Shown: positions 41,036-50,355 of the stretch, piece by piece | How positions within the stretch are numbered: position 1 is the stretch's first letter | Layout of the letters: the number at the start of each line of letters is the position of its first letter | From: Halopseudomonas yangmingensis | GTDB taxonomy: Bacteria; Pseudomonadota; Gammaproteobacteria; Pseudomonadales; Pseudomonadaceae | DNA: 64,000 nt | NCBI RefSeq assembly: GCF_900114825.1 | Contig: NZ_FOUI01000002.1 | Location: forward strand, 248,001-312,000 | Direction of reading: 5' to 3' | Position numbers and translations under genes: made by a program | The notes under the pieces: generated by a model | Told to the model about the DNA's origin: nothing | Seen by the model: only the letters and a program-made list of their open reading frames with translations | The model's database searches: none

Positions 41036-41688
41036 CACAGCAATTGCCCGCGCACCAGCTGGCGACAGGCGTCCAGACGCGCAGCCTGGCGCTGGCTATG
41101 GGTCACCATCAGCAGGCTGCTGCCGCTGTCCGCCACCAGCTCCAGCAACAGCGCCATCACCTCATCGGCATTCTGTTGATCAAGACTGCCGGTCGGCTCA
41201 TCCGCCAGAATCAATGGCGGGCGCGACGCCAGTGCGCGTCCAATGGCGACCCGCTGCTGCTGACCACCGGACAGCTGCTCGGGATAGCGCTGCAGCAGGC
41301 TGCCAAGGCCCAGGCGATCGACCAGTCGGGCCGACCATTGCGGGTCGTGGCGACCATTGAGGCGCGCCTGGAAGTCCAGGTTGGCGGCCACATCCAGCGC
41401 CGGAATCAGATTGAACTGCTGGAATACCAGCCCCAGACGCTCGCGCCGCCAGACCGCACGCGCCGCCTCCGGGGCAGCTGGCAGCCTGTCGCCGGCCAGC
41501 TGTATGCTGCCGCCGTCGGCCTGATCAAGGCCGGCAATCAGGTGCAGCAGAGTGCTCTTGCCGCTACCGGATTCGCCCATCAGGGCCAGACTGCTGCCGG
41601 CCGTCAGGTCCAGATCCAGATCGTGGATGACCGTCAGGGGGCCTTCGGGGGTCAGGTACTGCTTGGACAGGGCACGGATGTGCAGCAT
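41035..41688 (-). CDS. ABC transporter ATPase, LolD/MacB class
   Basis: 217-residue nucleotide-binding subunit for the FtsX-like permease next to it. Walker A GESGSGKST (about 38-46), Q-loop VFQQFNLIP, signature LSGGQQQRVAIGRAL (about 135-149), Walker B LILADEPTGSLD and H-loop VTHS are all intact. The gene opens a three-gene operon (ATPase, permease, lipocalin lipoprotein). The motif set and length match the lipoprotein/macrolide-export class rather than importers. Confidence 0.92.
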   Translation of the reverse strand: MLHIRALSKQYLTPEGPLTVIHDLDLDLTAGSSLALMGESGSGKSTLLHLIAGLDQADGGSIQLAGDRLPAAPEAARAVWRRERLGLVFQQFNLIPALDVAANLDFQARLNGRHDPQWSARLVDRLGLGSLLQRYPEQLSGGQQQRVAIGRALASRPPLILADEPTGSLDQQNADEVMALLLELVADSGSSLLMVTHSQRQAARLDACRQLVRGQLL

Positions 41689-41833
41689 CGCAACGACCTT
41701 GGCAATGCCGGCTGTTGCCGACAGGTAGCGGCTTCAGCAGCGGGGGACTCTGGGCTTAAGCGTCTTTGACACTAGCGCCGTAGCCGGCACACGTCCAGCT
41801 CGGAAAGCAACCGGACATTTCTGCAGACAACAA

Positions 41834-41856
41834 AAAACCCCGCCGAAGCGAGGCTT
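41834..41856 (-). terminator. Intrinsic terminator of the first acyl-CoA dehydrogenase gene
   Basis: On the minus strand CCTCGC-TTCG-GCGGGG forms a six-bp stem with a stable UUCG loop, followed by TTTTTTGTTG. Confidence 0.85.
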
Positions 41857-42005
41857 TGCAGAATATTGTCCTGATCATCCCTAATGGCGCGTCTCCAGAC
41901 ACTGTCCATAATCCCTGTTGCTATGCGTGCTTCCTGCGTGCTCCCTGCGAAACACATAGTATCCAGCGCGACACTCCGGGCAAATAGGCCATTGCCACCA
42001 GCACT

Positions 42006-42025
42006 TGTAAGCATTTGCTTACAAA
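42006..42025. promoter_or_regulatory. Inverted repeat, possible TetR-type operator
   Basis: TTGTAAGC ATTT GCTTACAA: perfect 8-bp arms, four-base centre, in the gap between the acyl-CoA dehydrogenase and ABC operon. Size and shape fit a TetR-family site, but no regulator gene is adjacent. Confidence 0.4.
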
Positions 42026-42072
42026 GACAGCGCCTGTGCCAGACAATCCGGCACGGACGCTGCTTGTCCGGC

Positions 42073-43860
42073 TCAGAACTGCTCGGCAGCCAGTTCGAAC
42101 AACGGTTCGCTGCCGGCACGCACCGACTCGCTCAGCGAGTGAATGCGCGGCAACAGACGCTTGATGAAGAAACGGCCAGTGCTCAGTTTGGCCTGATAGA
42201 AGCCATCGCTGTCCTGGTCCAGTTTCGCCAGTGCCGCCTTGGCCATGCGCGCCCACATATAGGCGTAGGCGGTATAACCAAACACGTGCAGGTATTCCAC
42301 CGAAGCGGCACCCACTTCGTTGGGGTTGCTCTGGCTGCGCTCGATCACCAGCTCGGTGAGCTGCTCAAGGTTTTCCAGCGCCGCCGCCAGCGGTTGCACA
42401 AACTCGGCCAGCGCCTGGTCACCATTGGCCGCAATAAAGCCCTTGATCTCGTCGGCAAACACACGGAAGAAGGCGCCCTTGTTGGCAACTGTCTTGCGCC
42501 CCATCAGGTCCAGCGCCTGAATGCCGTTGGTGCCCTCGTAGATTTGTGCAATGCGGACATCGCGCACCAGTTGCTCCTGGCCCCACTCGCGAATATAACC
42601 ATGACCACCGAATACCTGCTGGCCGTGCACACAGCTTTCCAGCCCCAGATCGGTGAAGAACGCCTTGGCCACCGGCGTCAGCAACGCGACCAGATCCTCA
42701 CCCTTGCGGCGCACTTCGGCATCATCGCTGTACTTGCTGATATCCAGCTGCGAACCAACGTAGGTGGAGAAGGCGCGGCTGCCTTCGGTCAGCGCCTTGA
42801 TGGTCAGCAGCATGCGCCGAACATCCGGGTGCACGATGATCGGGTCAGCGGCCTTTTCCGGCTGCTGGGCACCAGTCGGTGCGCGGCTCTGGATGCGATC
42901 ACGGGCATAGGCCACAGCGCTCTGGTAGGAGGCCTCGGCACAGCCGATGCCCTGAATACCGATCGACAGGCGCTCGTAGTTCATCATGGTGAACATGGCG
43001 TTCAGGCCCTTGTTGATCTCGCCGATCAGAAAGCCACGAGCACCGTCAAAGTTCATCACGCAGGTGGCCGAACCCTTGATACCCATCTTGTGCTCGATCG
43101 ACCCACAGGCAAGGCTGTTGCGCTCACCGAGGCTGCCATCGGCATTGACCATGAACTTGGGCACCAGGAACAGCGAAATCCCCTTGGGACCGGCCGGCGC
43201 ATCAGGCAACTTGGCCAGTACCAGGTGGATGATGTTCTCGGTCAGGTCATGCTCGCCACCGGTGATGAAGATCTTGGTACCGGTGATCAAATAGCTGCCG
43301 TCAGCCTGTGGCTCGGCCTTGGTGCGGATAATACCGAGATCAGTACCGGCATGCGGCTCGGTCAGGCACATGGTGCCAGCCCAGGTGCCGCCATACAGGT
43401 TCGGCAGATAGGCCTGCTTCAGCTCCTCGCTGCCATGCGCGTCCAGTGCCAGGCAGCAGCCGGCGGTCAGTGCCGGATACAGGGCGAAGCTGTTATTGGC
43501 GCCATAGACCATTTCCTCGACCTGCACGCCAAGCGTCTTGGGCATACCCAGCCCACCAAACTCAGGATTACCAGCAAAACCTACCCAGCCACCCTCGGCA
43601 TAGGTACGGAAAGCCTCCTTGAAACCACTCGGAGTAGTCACCACACCGTCCTTCCACTGGGCACCCTCCTCGTCACCGCTACGGTTCAGCGGAGCGATGG
43701 TCTGCGCGGTGATTTTGCCTGCCTCTTCCAGCATGGCATCGGCGGTCTCGGCATCGATCGCACCGTTCAGGCCGGGCAGGCTCTGCCACAACTTGTCGGC
43801 TTCGAACACTTCATTGAGGACAAAACGGATATCACGCAGGGGGGCTTTGTAGTCAGCCAT
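42073..43860 (-). CDS. Acyl-CoA dehydrogenase with C-terminal extension (FadE/DmdC-like), paralog A
   Basis: FAD-dependent alpha,beta-dehydrogenation of acyl-CoA esters in fatty-acid (or related) catabolism. Start at 43860 (MADYKAPLRDIRFVL) gives 595 residues, the long form with Acyl-CoA_dh_N, middle, catalytic and C-terminal domains. Typical strings: TMCLTEPHAGTDLGII, GTKIFITGGEHDLTENI, CVMNFDGARGFLIGE, VFGGHGYIREWGQEQLVRD, IAQIYEGTNGIQALDL. The neighbouring gene upstream encodes a close paralog of the same length, as in P. aeruginosa PA0506-PA0508. Substrate chain length is not readable. Confidence 0.9.
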   Translation of the reverse strand: MADYKAPLRDIRFVLNEVFEADKLWQSLPGLNGAIDAETADAMLEEAGKITAQTIAPLNRSGDEEGAQWKDGVVTTPSGFKEAFRTYAEGGWVGFAGNPEFGGLGMPKTLGVQVEEMVYGANNSFALYPALTAGCCLALDAHGSEELKQAYLPNLYGGTWAGTMCLTEPHAGTDLGIIRTKAEPQADGSYLITGTKIFITGGEHDLTENIIHLVLAKLPDAPAGPKGISLFLVPKFMVNADGSLGERNSLACGSIEHKMGIKGSATCVMNFDGARGFLIGEINKGLNAMFTMMNYERLSIGIQGIGCAEASYQSAVAYARDRIQSRAPTGAQQPEKAADPIIVHPDVRRMLLTIKALTEGSRAFSTYVGSQLDISKYSDDAEVRRKGEDLVALLTPVAKAFFTDLGLESCVHGQQVFGGHGYIREWGQEQLVRDVRIAQIYEGTNGIQALDLMGRKTVANKGAFFRVFADEIKGFIAANGDQALAEFVQPLAAALENLEQLTELVIERSQSNPNEVGAASVEYLHVFGYTAYAYMWARMAKAALAKLDQDSDGFYQAKLSTGRFFIKRLLPRIHSLSESVRAGSEPLFELAAEQF

Positions 43861-44026
43861 GGGGGGCTCCTCTAGCAAAATCGTACCCGGACCATACCGG
43901 GAAACTGCCAGAATTGTACCTTGCAAACATTTACGCCGATAGCGTCCCTATATGACTTTTTCTTTATTTTCAGTCACATTTTATCCATTTCCGCTATCAG
44001 CCAAGAGCAGCCTGCCTGGTGATCAA

Positions 44027-44056
44027 TAAAAAACCCCGACCACAAGTGGCCGGGGC
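44027..44056 (-). terminator. Intrinsic terminator of acyl-CoA dehydrogenase paralog B
   Basis: Minus strand CCCCGGCCAC-TT-GTGGTCGGGG stem with one mismatch, then TTTTTTATTG. Sits in the 216-base gap between the two paralogs, so they are separately transcribed or only partly read through. Confidence 0.88.
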
Positions 44057-44076
44057 TTCCGTTTCTTTCATCAGGC

Positions 44077-45867
44077 TCAGAACTGCTCGGCGGTCAGCTG
44101 CATCAGACAGTCGGCGCCCGCTTCCAGTGCCTCGACGTGCGCCTGGGCGCGCGGCAGCAGACGCTTGAAGTAGAACTCCTGGGTCGCCAGTTTGGTCTGG
44201 TAGAAGTCCGCCTCGCTGGTACCCGCATCCAGTTGCTGCTGGGCAACCAGGGCCATCTTCAGCCAGAAGAAGGCCAGGGTCACATAACCGGAGAACATCA
44301 GGTAGTCGACCGACGCAGCGCCAACTTCATCGCGGTTCTGCATGGCCTTCATGCCGATCTTGGTGGTCAGCTCGCCCCACTGGCCGTTCAGCTGAGCCAG
44401 CTTCTTCACATAGCCGCCAAGGGTCGGATGCGCCTCATTGGCCTTGCAGAACTGGTGAACCTGCCTGGTAAAGGCCATCAGCATCTTGCCCTGGCTACCC
44501 AGCACCTTGCGACCCAGCAGGTCCAGTGCCTGGATACCGTTGGTGCCTTCATACAACAGGGCGATACGGCAGTCACGCATCTGCTGTTCCTGGCCCCACT
44601 CCCGAATGAAACCATGGCCGCCGAACACCTGCACGCCGTGACTGGTCACCTCAAGGCCGGTTTCGGTCATAAATGCCTTGCAGATCGGCGTGAGGAAGGC
44701 CAGCTGGTTTTCGGCATCAGCCCGCTCCGCCTCGTCACTGGAGTAATGCGCCTTGTCCAGCAGCTGTGCGGTGTAATAGGACAGCGCACGGTTACCCTCA
44801 TTGAAGGCCTTCATGGTCAGCAGCATGCGCCGCACGTCCGGATGAACGATGATCGGGTCTGCCGGCTTGTCGGGGAATGCCGGGCCACTCAGGGCGCGCA
44901 TCTGCAGGCGATCACGGGCATAGGCCACGGCGCTCTGGTAGGACGCCTCGCCATGGCAGAGACCCTGCATACCGGTACCCAGACGGGCATGATTCATCAT
45001 GGTGAACATGCAGTTCAGGCCCTTGTTGATCTCGCCGATCAGGAAGCCGGTAGCGCCCTCGAAGTTCATCACACAGGTCGCCGAGCCCTTGATACCCATC
45101 TTGTGCTCGATCGAACCACAGGCCAGGCTGTTGCGCTCACCGACCTCACCGTTGGCGTCCGGCAGGAACTTGGGCACGATGAACAGCGAGATACCCTTGG
45201 TGCCGGCCGGCGCATCAGGCAGCTTGGCCAGTACCAGATGGACGATGTTCTCGGCCATATCGTGTTCGCCGCAGGAAATGAAGATCTTGGTACCGGTGAT
45301 CCTGTAGGTGCCATCAGCCTCGGGCACGGCACGGGTCTTGATCAGGCCCAGATCGGTGCCGCAATGCGGCTCGGTCAGGCACATGGTGCCGGTCCAGTCG
45401 CCAGGGGTCAGCTTGCTCAGGTACAGATCCTTTTGTGCCTGGGTGCCATGCGCACGAATCGCTGCGGCACAACCGTGCGACAGCCCCGGATACATGCTCC
45501 AGGCATAGTTGGCAGAAGCCACCATTTCACTGATGACCAGTCCCAGTGAGGCCGGCAGACCCTGGCCGCCATACTCGGTGGGGCCAGTGATCGAGCCCCA
45601 GCCATTCTCGACATACTGCTGATAGGCTTCCTTGAACCCTTTGGGCGTAGTCACCACACCATTTTCGATATGGCAGCCTTCCTCGTCTCCGATGCGATTC
45701 AGCGGAGCCAGTACCTCACCGGCAAACTTGGCGCCCTCTTCCAGAATGGCATTCACCAGGTCAGGTTCGACATCCTGCAGACCCAGGGCCTGGTAGCCCG
45801 CGGCGAAGTCAAAAACCTCATCCATGACGAAGCGCATGTCGCGCAAGGGTGCTTTGTATTCAGGCAT
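44077..45867 (-). CDS. Acyl-CoA dehydrogenase with C-terminal extension, paralog B
   Basis: 596 residues, starting MPEYKAPLRDMRFVMDEVF. Same domain order as the downstream paralog and high identity along its length: TMCLTEPHCGTDLGLI, GTKIFISCGEHDMAENI, CVMNFEGATGFLIGE, VFGGHGFIREWGQEQQMRD, ALLYEGTNGIQALDL. The two probably arose by tandem duplication and may differ in chain-length range. A terminator separates them. The upstream 312-base gap likely holds its promoter and that of the divergent SLC13 gene. Confidence 0.9.
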   Translation of the reverse strand: MPEYKAPLRDMRFVMDEVFDFAAGYQALGLQDVEPDLVNAILEEGAKFAGEVLAPLNRIGDEEGCHIENGVVTTPKGFKEAYQQYVENGWGSITGPTEYGGQGLPASLGLVISEMVASANYAWSMYPGLSHGCAAAIRAHGTQAQKDLYLSKLTPGDWTGTMCLTEPHCGTDLGLIKTRAVPEADGTYRITGTKIFISCGEHDMAENIVHLVLAKLPDAPAGTKGISLFIVPKFLPDANGEVGERNSLACGSIEHKMGIKGSATCVMNFEGATGFLIGEINKGLNCMFTMMNHARLGTGMQGLCHGEASYQSAVAYARDRLQMRALSGPAFPDKPADPIIVHPDVRRMLLTMKAFNEGNRALSYYTAQLLDKAHYSSDEAERADAENQLAFLTPICKAFMTETGLEVTSHGVQVFGGHGFIREWGQEQQMRDCRIALLYEGTNGIQALDLLGRKVLGSQGKMLMAFTRQVHQFCKANEAHPTLGGYVKKLAQLNGQWGELTTKIGMKAMQNRDEVGAASVDYLMFSGYVTLAFFWLKMALVAQQQLDAGTSEADFYQTKLATQEFYFKRLLPRAQAHVEALEAGADCLMQLTAEQF

Positions 45868-46179
45868 TTTCTTCAGCTCTCCGAAAGGGTGGCACGGACC
45901 ATACCTGCCACCTGGAATTCATACGACCGTTTGGACACTAAATTGCCGGTGGCAAGAGGGTCAAGCGCCCGCAGGCTACATTAAATGCCTTGATACAAGC
46001 CCATAACACAGACTGCCCCAAGCCGATGCAGCGCAGGCGATAAACCGGCTTTTTATGCAATTTAGCTATATCAGAATCATTTTTTTGACTTGGACAATAC
46101 TAACGCCCAGCATTAATGTGACGCCCCAGACGGGTTCCGCAGCGCGGAGCCGATACCTCACACGAGATTCAGGTTACCT
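45868..46179. other. Divergent promoter region of acyl-CoA dehydrogenase B and SLC13 transporter
   Basis: 312 gene-less bases. The half nearest the SLC13 gene is AT-rich (TTTTTTTGACTTGG around 46082-46094), with TTGACT at 46085-46090 a fair -35 but no clear -10 at standard spacing. No terminator hairpin is seen, consistent with a divergent promoter region. Confidence 0.45.
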
Positions 46180-47976
46180 ATGAGCTGGGACTCCTTGCCC
46201 ATGTTCGGCGTTGCCGCCCTGCTCTGCTGGGTGTTTTACGCCTTCGCCCGGGAACGCTTCAGCCCCGATGTCGTGGTTGGTATCGCCGTAGCCGTGCTGC
46301 TGGTCAGCCAGTTGCTGACTCCTGCCGAAGTCCTCGGCGTGCTGTCCAACAGCGCTCCGATCACCATTGCCTGCCTGTTTATCCTGTCCGCTGCACTGGA
46401 GCGCACCGGTTGTGTGGAATCGCTGGGCAATCTGGTCGGCCGCGCTGGCGGCGGAAGTAGCTGGCGCACCCTGTTCAGCCTGATGCTGACCGCCATGCTG
46501 CTGTCGACCTTTATCAACAACACCCCGGTCGTAGCGATTCTGACACCGGTCGCCATTGCCCTGGCTACCCGGGTTGGCAGCAAGCCATCGAAAATGCTGA
46601 TCCCGCTGTCCTACGCCACCATCCTCGGCGGCACCATGACCATGATCGGCACCTCGACCAACATTCTGGTCGACGGCGTGGCACGGGCCAATGGAATGGC
46701 GCCATTCAGCATGTTCGAAATTACACTACCGGGCCTGATTATGGCCGGCATTGGCCTGGCCTTTATCCTGCTGTTTGGCCAGCGTCTGCTGCCTGACCGC
46801 GAAAGCCTGTCAAAACAGCTGCGCCCTGACCAGAGCCGTACCTTTATGACCGAACTGCTGGTGCCACATGATTCGGCAGTGATCGGCCAGACGATTGCCC
46901 AGGCCAACCTGAATGGCAAAAGCGGCATTCAGGTACTCAAGATCTTCCGCGGTGACGAAGAGCTGTCGACACCGGTCAACACTACCGTGCTCAGCGCCGG
47001 GGACCGACTGGTACTGCATGCCAACATGCGCGATTTCGTGGAAATCCGCCAGAACGGCCTGCTCGCCTTCAACCGCGAACAGACCGGCGACTTCGAGACC
47101 ATTTCCACCCGCGACGTGGTGCTGGCAGAGGCGATAGTCGGACGCAACTCGCGTTACAGTCACCGCCCGCTGCGCGACCTTAACCTGACCGCGCGCTACG
47201 GCATCCATGTGCTGGCGATCCACCGCCACAACGAGAACATCCAGGACAACCTCGACGAGTTCCAGTTGCAGTTCGGTGATGTGATGCTGGTCGAGGGCAC
47301 TCCGGCGCAGATCAAGAAATTTGCCGACAATGGCGAGCTGATCAGCCTGAACACCGTGCAGGAGCGCGCCTACCGGCGCGACAAGGCGCCGATCGCGATT
47401 GTCTCCATCGTGGCGGTGATGGCGCTGGCGGCGCTTGGCGTAATGCCGATCGAAGGGCTGGCAATGATAGCGGCGGCAGTAGTGATCGCCACCGGCTGCC
47501 TGGATGTGGAAGATGCCTACAAGGCGATCGACTGGCGCATTCTGACCATTATTTTCGGCATGCTGGCCTTCAGCATTGCGATGAACAAGGTGGGTCTGGT
47601 CAGTGGCATCGTCGGCCAGGTCATGGGGCTGTCGCCGCTGCTCGGACCACTGTTCATGCTGTCGTTCATTTACCTGCTGACCTCGTTACTGACCGAGCTG
47701 GTCAGCAACAATGCGGTGGCCGTACTGCTGACGCCGATTGCCATCGGCGTGGCCCAGCAGCTGGGCGCCGACCCCCGTCCCTTCGTCATTGCGGTAATGT
47801 TCGCTGCCAGTGCCAGCTTCGCCACGCCGATCGGCTACCAGACCAACACCTTCGTCTACAGCGCTGGCGGCTACCGCTTCAGCGACTTCCTGCGCATCGG
47901 CGTGCCGCTCAACCTGATCATGTGGGCTACTGCCACCCTGGTTATCCCGCTGATCTGGCCGCTGTTTCCCGAATAA
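46180..47976 (+). CDS. SLC13/DASS-family anion transporter with two TrkA-C (RCK) domains
   Basis: 598 residues. Membrane half 1 (about 1-205) includes the family's [12 protein letters not shown] and [14 protein letters not shown] motifs; a cytosolic insert (about 220-390) carries two TrkA-C-like domains ([15 protein letters not shown]..., [15 protein letters not shown]...); membrane half 2 (about 405-598) repeats the pattern with [18 protein letters not shown] and [17 protein letters not shown]. This insert-bearing subgroup contains Na-coupled sulfate transporters, so sulfate uptake is possible, and the convergent neighbour metY assimilates sulfide, but dicarboxylates or other anions cannot be excluded. 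Confidence 0.85.
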   Translation: MSWDSLPMFGVAALLCWVFYAFARERFSPDVVVGIAVAVLLVSQLLTPAEVLGVLSNSAPITIACLFILSAALERTGCVESLGNLVGRAGGGSSWRTLFSLMLTAMLLSTFINNTPVVAILTPVAIALATRVGSKPSKMLIPLSYATILGGTMTMIGTSTNILVDGVARANGMAPFSMFEITLPGLIMAGIGLAFILLFGQRLLPDRESLSKQLRPDQSRTFMTELLVPHDSAVIGQTIAQANLNGKSGIQVLKIFRGDEELSTPVNTTVLSAGDRLVLHANMRDFVEIRQNGLLAFNREQTGDFETISTRDVVLAEAIVGRNSRYSHRPLRDLNLTARYGIHVLAIHRHNENIQDNLDEFQLQFGDVMLVEGTPAQIKKFADNGELISLNTVQERAYRRDKAPIAIVSIVAVMALAALGVMPIEGLAMIAAAVVIATGCLDVEDAYKAIDWRILTIIFGMLAFSIAMNKVGLVSGIVGQVMGLSPLLGPLFMLSFIYLLTSLLTELVSNNAVAVLLTPIAIGVAQQLGADPRPFVIAVMFAASASFATPIGYQTNTFVYSAGGYRFSDFLRIGVPLNLIMWATATLVIPLIWPLFPE

Positions 47977-47978
47977 CT

Positions 47979-48017
47979 GAAAACCCGCTCGCCCCCCGGG
48001 GGGGCAAGCGGGTTTCA
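47979..48017. terminator. Bidirectional terminator between SLC13 gene and metY
   Basis: AAACCCGCT-CGCCCCCC / GGGGGGCA-AGCGGGTTT forms a long stem (47981-48015) with A-run before and T-run after, so it can serve both convergent genes. Confidence 0.9.
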
Positions 48018-48037
48018 GCGGGCGTTGCACGGACGTT

Positions 48038-49312
48038 TCAGCGCGACGCCTCCAGCGCCTGCTGCAGATCCGCCAGAATGTCATCGATATGCTCAATCCC
48101 GATCGACAGGCGCACCATGTCACGCGGCACCCCGGCCCTGGCCAGTTCCTCGTCATTCAGCTGGCGATGGGTGGTGGTCGCCGGGTGGCAGGCCAGCGAC
48201 TTCGCATCGCCGATATTCACCAGCCGCACGATCAGCTTCAGCGCGTCAATAAAGCGCGCACCCGCCTCCTGCCCGCCCTTGATGCCGAACGACAGGATTG
48301 ATGCCGGCACCCCGCCCATGTAGCGCTGCGCCAGGGCATGCTCGGGATGATCCGGCAGGCCGGCAAACTGCACCCAGGCGACCTGTGGATGCCCTTGCAG
48401 GTACTCGGCCACGCGCATGGCGTTCTGGCAATGGCGCTCCATACGCAACGCCAGGGTTTCCAGTCCCATCAGAATCTGGAAGGCGTTCAGCGGTGAAAGT
48501 GCCGCGCCCATGTTACGCAGCGGCACCACCCGGCAACGACCGATAAAGGCCGCCGGACCGAAGGCCTCGGTATAGGTGACGCCGTGGTAGGACGGATCCG
48601 GGGTGTTCAGCAGCGGGAAGCGCTTGGCATTGTCTGCCCAGGGGAAGCGTCCGCTATCCACAACGATGCCACCAATGGTGGTGCCATGCCCGCCGATATA
48701 CTTGGTCAGCGAATGCACCACGATATCCGCGCCATGCTCGAAGGGCCGGCACAGCACCGGGGTGGCCACGGTATTGTCGACGATCAGCGGCACGCCATGC
48801 CGGTGCGCCGCCTCGGCGAGCGCGGCCAGATCAATAATGTTACCGGACGGGTTGCCGATCGATTCGCAGAATACCGCCTTGGTGCGCTCGTCAATCAGCG
48901 CCTCCAGCGCGGCGATATCATCATGCGCGGCAAAGCGCACCTCGATGCCCTGACGTGGCAGGGTATGGGCAAACAGGTTGTAGGTTCCGCCATACAGCTT
49001 GGCCACCGAGACGATATTGTCACCCACCTCGGCAAGGGTCTGTATCGCATAGGTGATCGCCGCCATGCCCGAGGCCACCGCCAACGCGCCAACACCGCCC
49101 TCAAGGGCAGCCATGCGCTGTTCCAGCACATCATTGGTCGGGTTCATGATCCGCGAATAGATGTTGCCCGGCACCTTCAGGTCGAACAGGTCGGCGCCAT
49201 GCTGGGTGTTGTCAAAGGCGTAGGAGGTGGTCTGGTAGATGGGGACAGCGACCGCCTTGGTGGTCGGATCCGGCGAGTATCCGGCGTGGATGGCGAGGGT
49301 TTCCAGCTTCAT
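48038..49312 (-). CDS. metY: O-acetylhomoserine aminocarboxypropyltransferase (sulfhydrylase)
   Basis: PLP enzyme making homocysteine from O-acetylhomoserine and sulfide (direct sulfhydrylation). ATG at 49312 (MKLETLAIHAGYSPDP) gives 424 residues. Cys/Met-metabolism PLP family features: PIYQTTSYAFDN, YSRIMNPTNDVLEQRMAALEGG, the aspartate-bearing LIVDNTVATPVLCRP, the Schiff-base lysine in HSLTKYIGGHGT (about 209) and RLSIGIEHIDDILADL. The 424-residue length and GIEVRF segment favour MetY over the shorter MetZ or gamma-lyases. Convergent with the SLC13 transporter. Confidence 0.92.
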   Translation of the reverse strand: MKLETLAIHAGYSPDPTTKAVAVPIYQTTSYAFDNTQHGADLFDLKVPGNIYSRIMNPTNDVLEQRMAALEGGVGALAVASGMAAITYAIQTLAEVGDNIVSVAKLYGGTYNLFAHTLPRQGIEVRFAAHDDIAALEALIDERTKAVFCESIGNPSGNIIDLAALAEAAHRHGVPLIVDNTVATPVLCRPFEHGADIVVHSLTKYIGGHGTTIGGIVVDSGRFPWADNAKRFPLLNTPDPSYHGVTYTEAFGPAAFIGRCRVVPLRNMGAALSPLNAFQILMGLETLALRMERHCQNAMRVAEYLQGHPQVAWVQFAGLPDHPEHALAQRYMGGVPASILSFGIKGGQEAGARFIDALKLIVRLVNIGDAKSLACHPATTTHRQLNDEELARAGVPRDMVRLSIGIEHIDDILADLQQALEASR

Positions 49313-49477
49313 GGCGGCTTCCTTGTTGTTTACAGGGTTTACATGTCGCAGCAGCATGCCCAACTGGCATGCCGGGGTCAATCAGCGACATTTTGTCTCG
49401 CTATAGGGTGACTGTCTCGGGGAGTTGCCATACTCTTGGTCAGATAAATTCCTTCTGCCCCCATGGAGTTCCGCCGC

Positions 49478-50311
49478 ATGCCAACCATTTTGATGGCCAC
49501 CGATCTCAGTCCTGAAGCCGATCTGGCCTTGCAACGTGCCTGCCAGGTTGCCAAACGTCTGCATGCTGATCTGCTGGTCGTGCATGCGGTGGACAGCTCC
49601 ATGCCGCTGGTTGCCCAGGATCGCCTGTGCAAGGAAGCGCGCAGCCAGGTCGAGGAGCAAATAGCCCGCTGCCCACAGACCGCCGATTTGTCAGTGCGCA
49701 TACTGGTCGAGTCCGGTCATATCACCGAGTGCATTCTGCGCACCGCCGCAGAAGAGGATGTGCAGCTGATCGTTCTCGGCCAGCATCACCAGAGCACCCC
49801 TGAGCTGTTTGTCGGCACCACGCTGGAGCGGGTCAGCCGCCTCGCCGCTGTACCGGTATTACTGGTGGCCCGTCAGGCCAATGATTACCGTCAGGGTGTT
49901 CTTGCACTTGATTTTTCCGCCTGCGGCAGCGCCGCCCTGCGCATGGCTTCGATGCTGGTCGATGGTGGCAAGTTGCAGGCCGTGCATATCTGTAATCCGC
50001 CGCTGAGCACCCGCCTTGGTGGCCAGCGGGCTCGCAGCAGCTACGCGGTGGAACAGCGAGCGACCCTGGAATACCTGATCAAGGACGAGCTGGAAACGCT
50101 GGAAATGCAGGGCATCACCAAGCCGGAAATCGGACTTACGCTGGCCGAGGGTGGCGTACTGGCGTCGCTGCTGGAAGAGGTAAAACAACAGCGCCCGGAC
50201 TTTATTGCCCTGGGCAGCCATGGCCGCAGCGGCATTGGCGAGGCACTGCTCGGCAGTCTGGCGCTGGAGCTGCTGCGCCAGCCACCCTGTGATGTGCTGG
50301 TGGCCCGCTGA
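49478..50311 (+). CDS. Tandem universal stress protein
   Basis: About 277 residues with two Usp domains. I favour ATG 49478 (MPTILMATDLSPEADL): GGAG at 49465 is correctly placed for it, whereas the ATG at 49463 would contain that site. Domain 1 (about 1-140) opens PTILMATDLS; its ATP loop GQHHQSTPELFVG is degenerate. Domain 2 (about 145-277) ends with GSHGRSGIGEALLGS, the intact G-x2-G-x9-G(S) ATP-binding motif. So probably only the second domain binds ATP. Role in stress survival is by family only. Confidence 0.85.
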   Translation: MPTILMATDLSPEADLALQRACQVAKRLHADLLVVHAVDSSMPLVAQDRLCKEARSQVEEQIARCPQTADLSVRILVESGHITECILRTAAEEDVQLIVLGQHHQSTPELFVGTTLERVSRLAAVPVLLVARQANDYRQGVLALDFSACGSAALRMASMLVDGGKLQAVHICNPPLSTRLGGQRARSSYAVEQRATLEYLIKDELETLEMQGITKPEIGLTLAEGGVLASLLEEVKQQRPDFIALGSHGRSGIGEALLGSLALELLRQPPCDVLVAR

Positions 50312-50326
50312 GAGTTAGCACTGAAC

Positions 50327-50355
50327 AACAAAACGGGCCCGCGGGCCCGTTTTTC
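50327..50355. terminator. Bidirectional terminator between Usp and ParA genes
   Basis: ACGGGCCC GC GGGCCCGT perfect stem (50333-50350) with AAAA before and TTTTT after, suitable for both convergent genes. Confidence 0.92.

Larger units (their letters stand above)
41689..42072. other. Intergenic region between the ABC operon and acyl-CoA dehydrogenase
   Basis: 384 bases with no convincing gene. It holds the terminator of the acyl-CoA dehydrogenase (41834-41856) and a perfect 8-bp inverted repeat TTGTAAGC (42006-42013) / GCTTACAA (42018-42025) that may be a regulator site. The rest shows nothing recognisable. Confidence 0.5.

Noticed and set aside
41884-43875. Long plus-strand open frames opposite the acyl-CoA dehydrogenases and trp genes
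   Set aside because: Shadow frames from GC-rich codon bias; low-complexity His/Gln/Arg-rich translations without family likeness.
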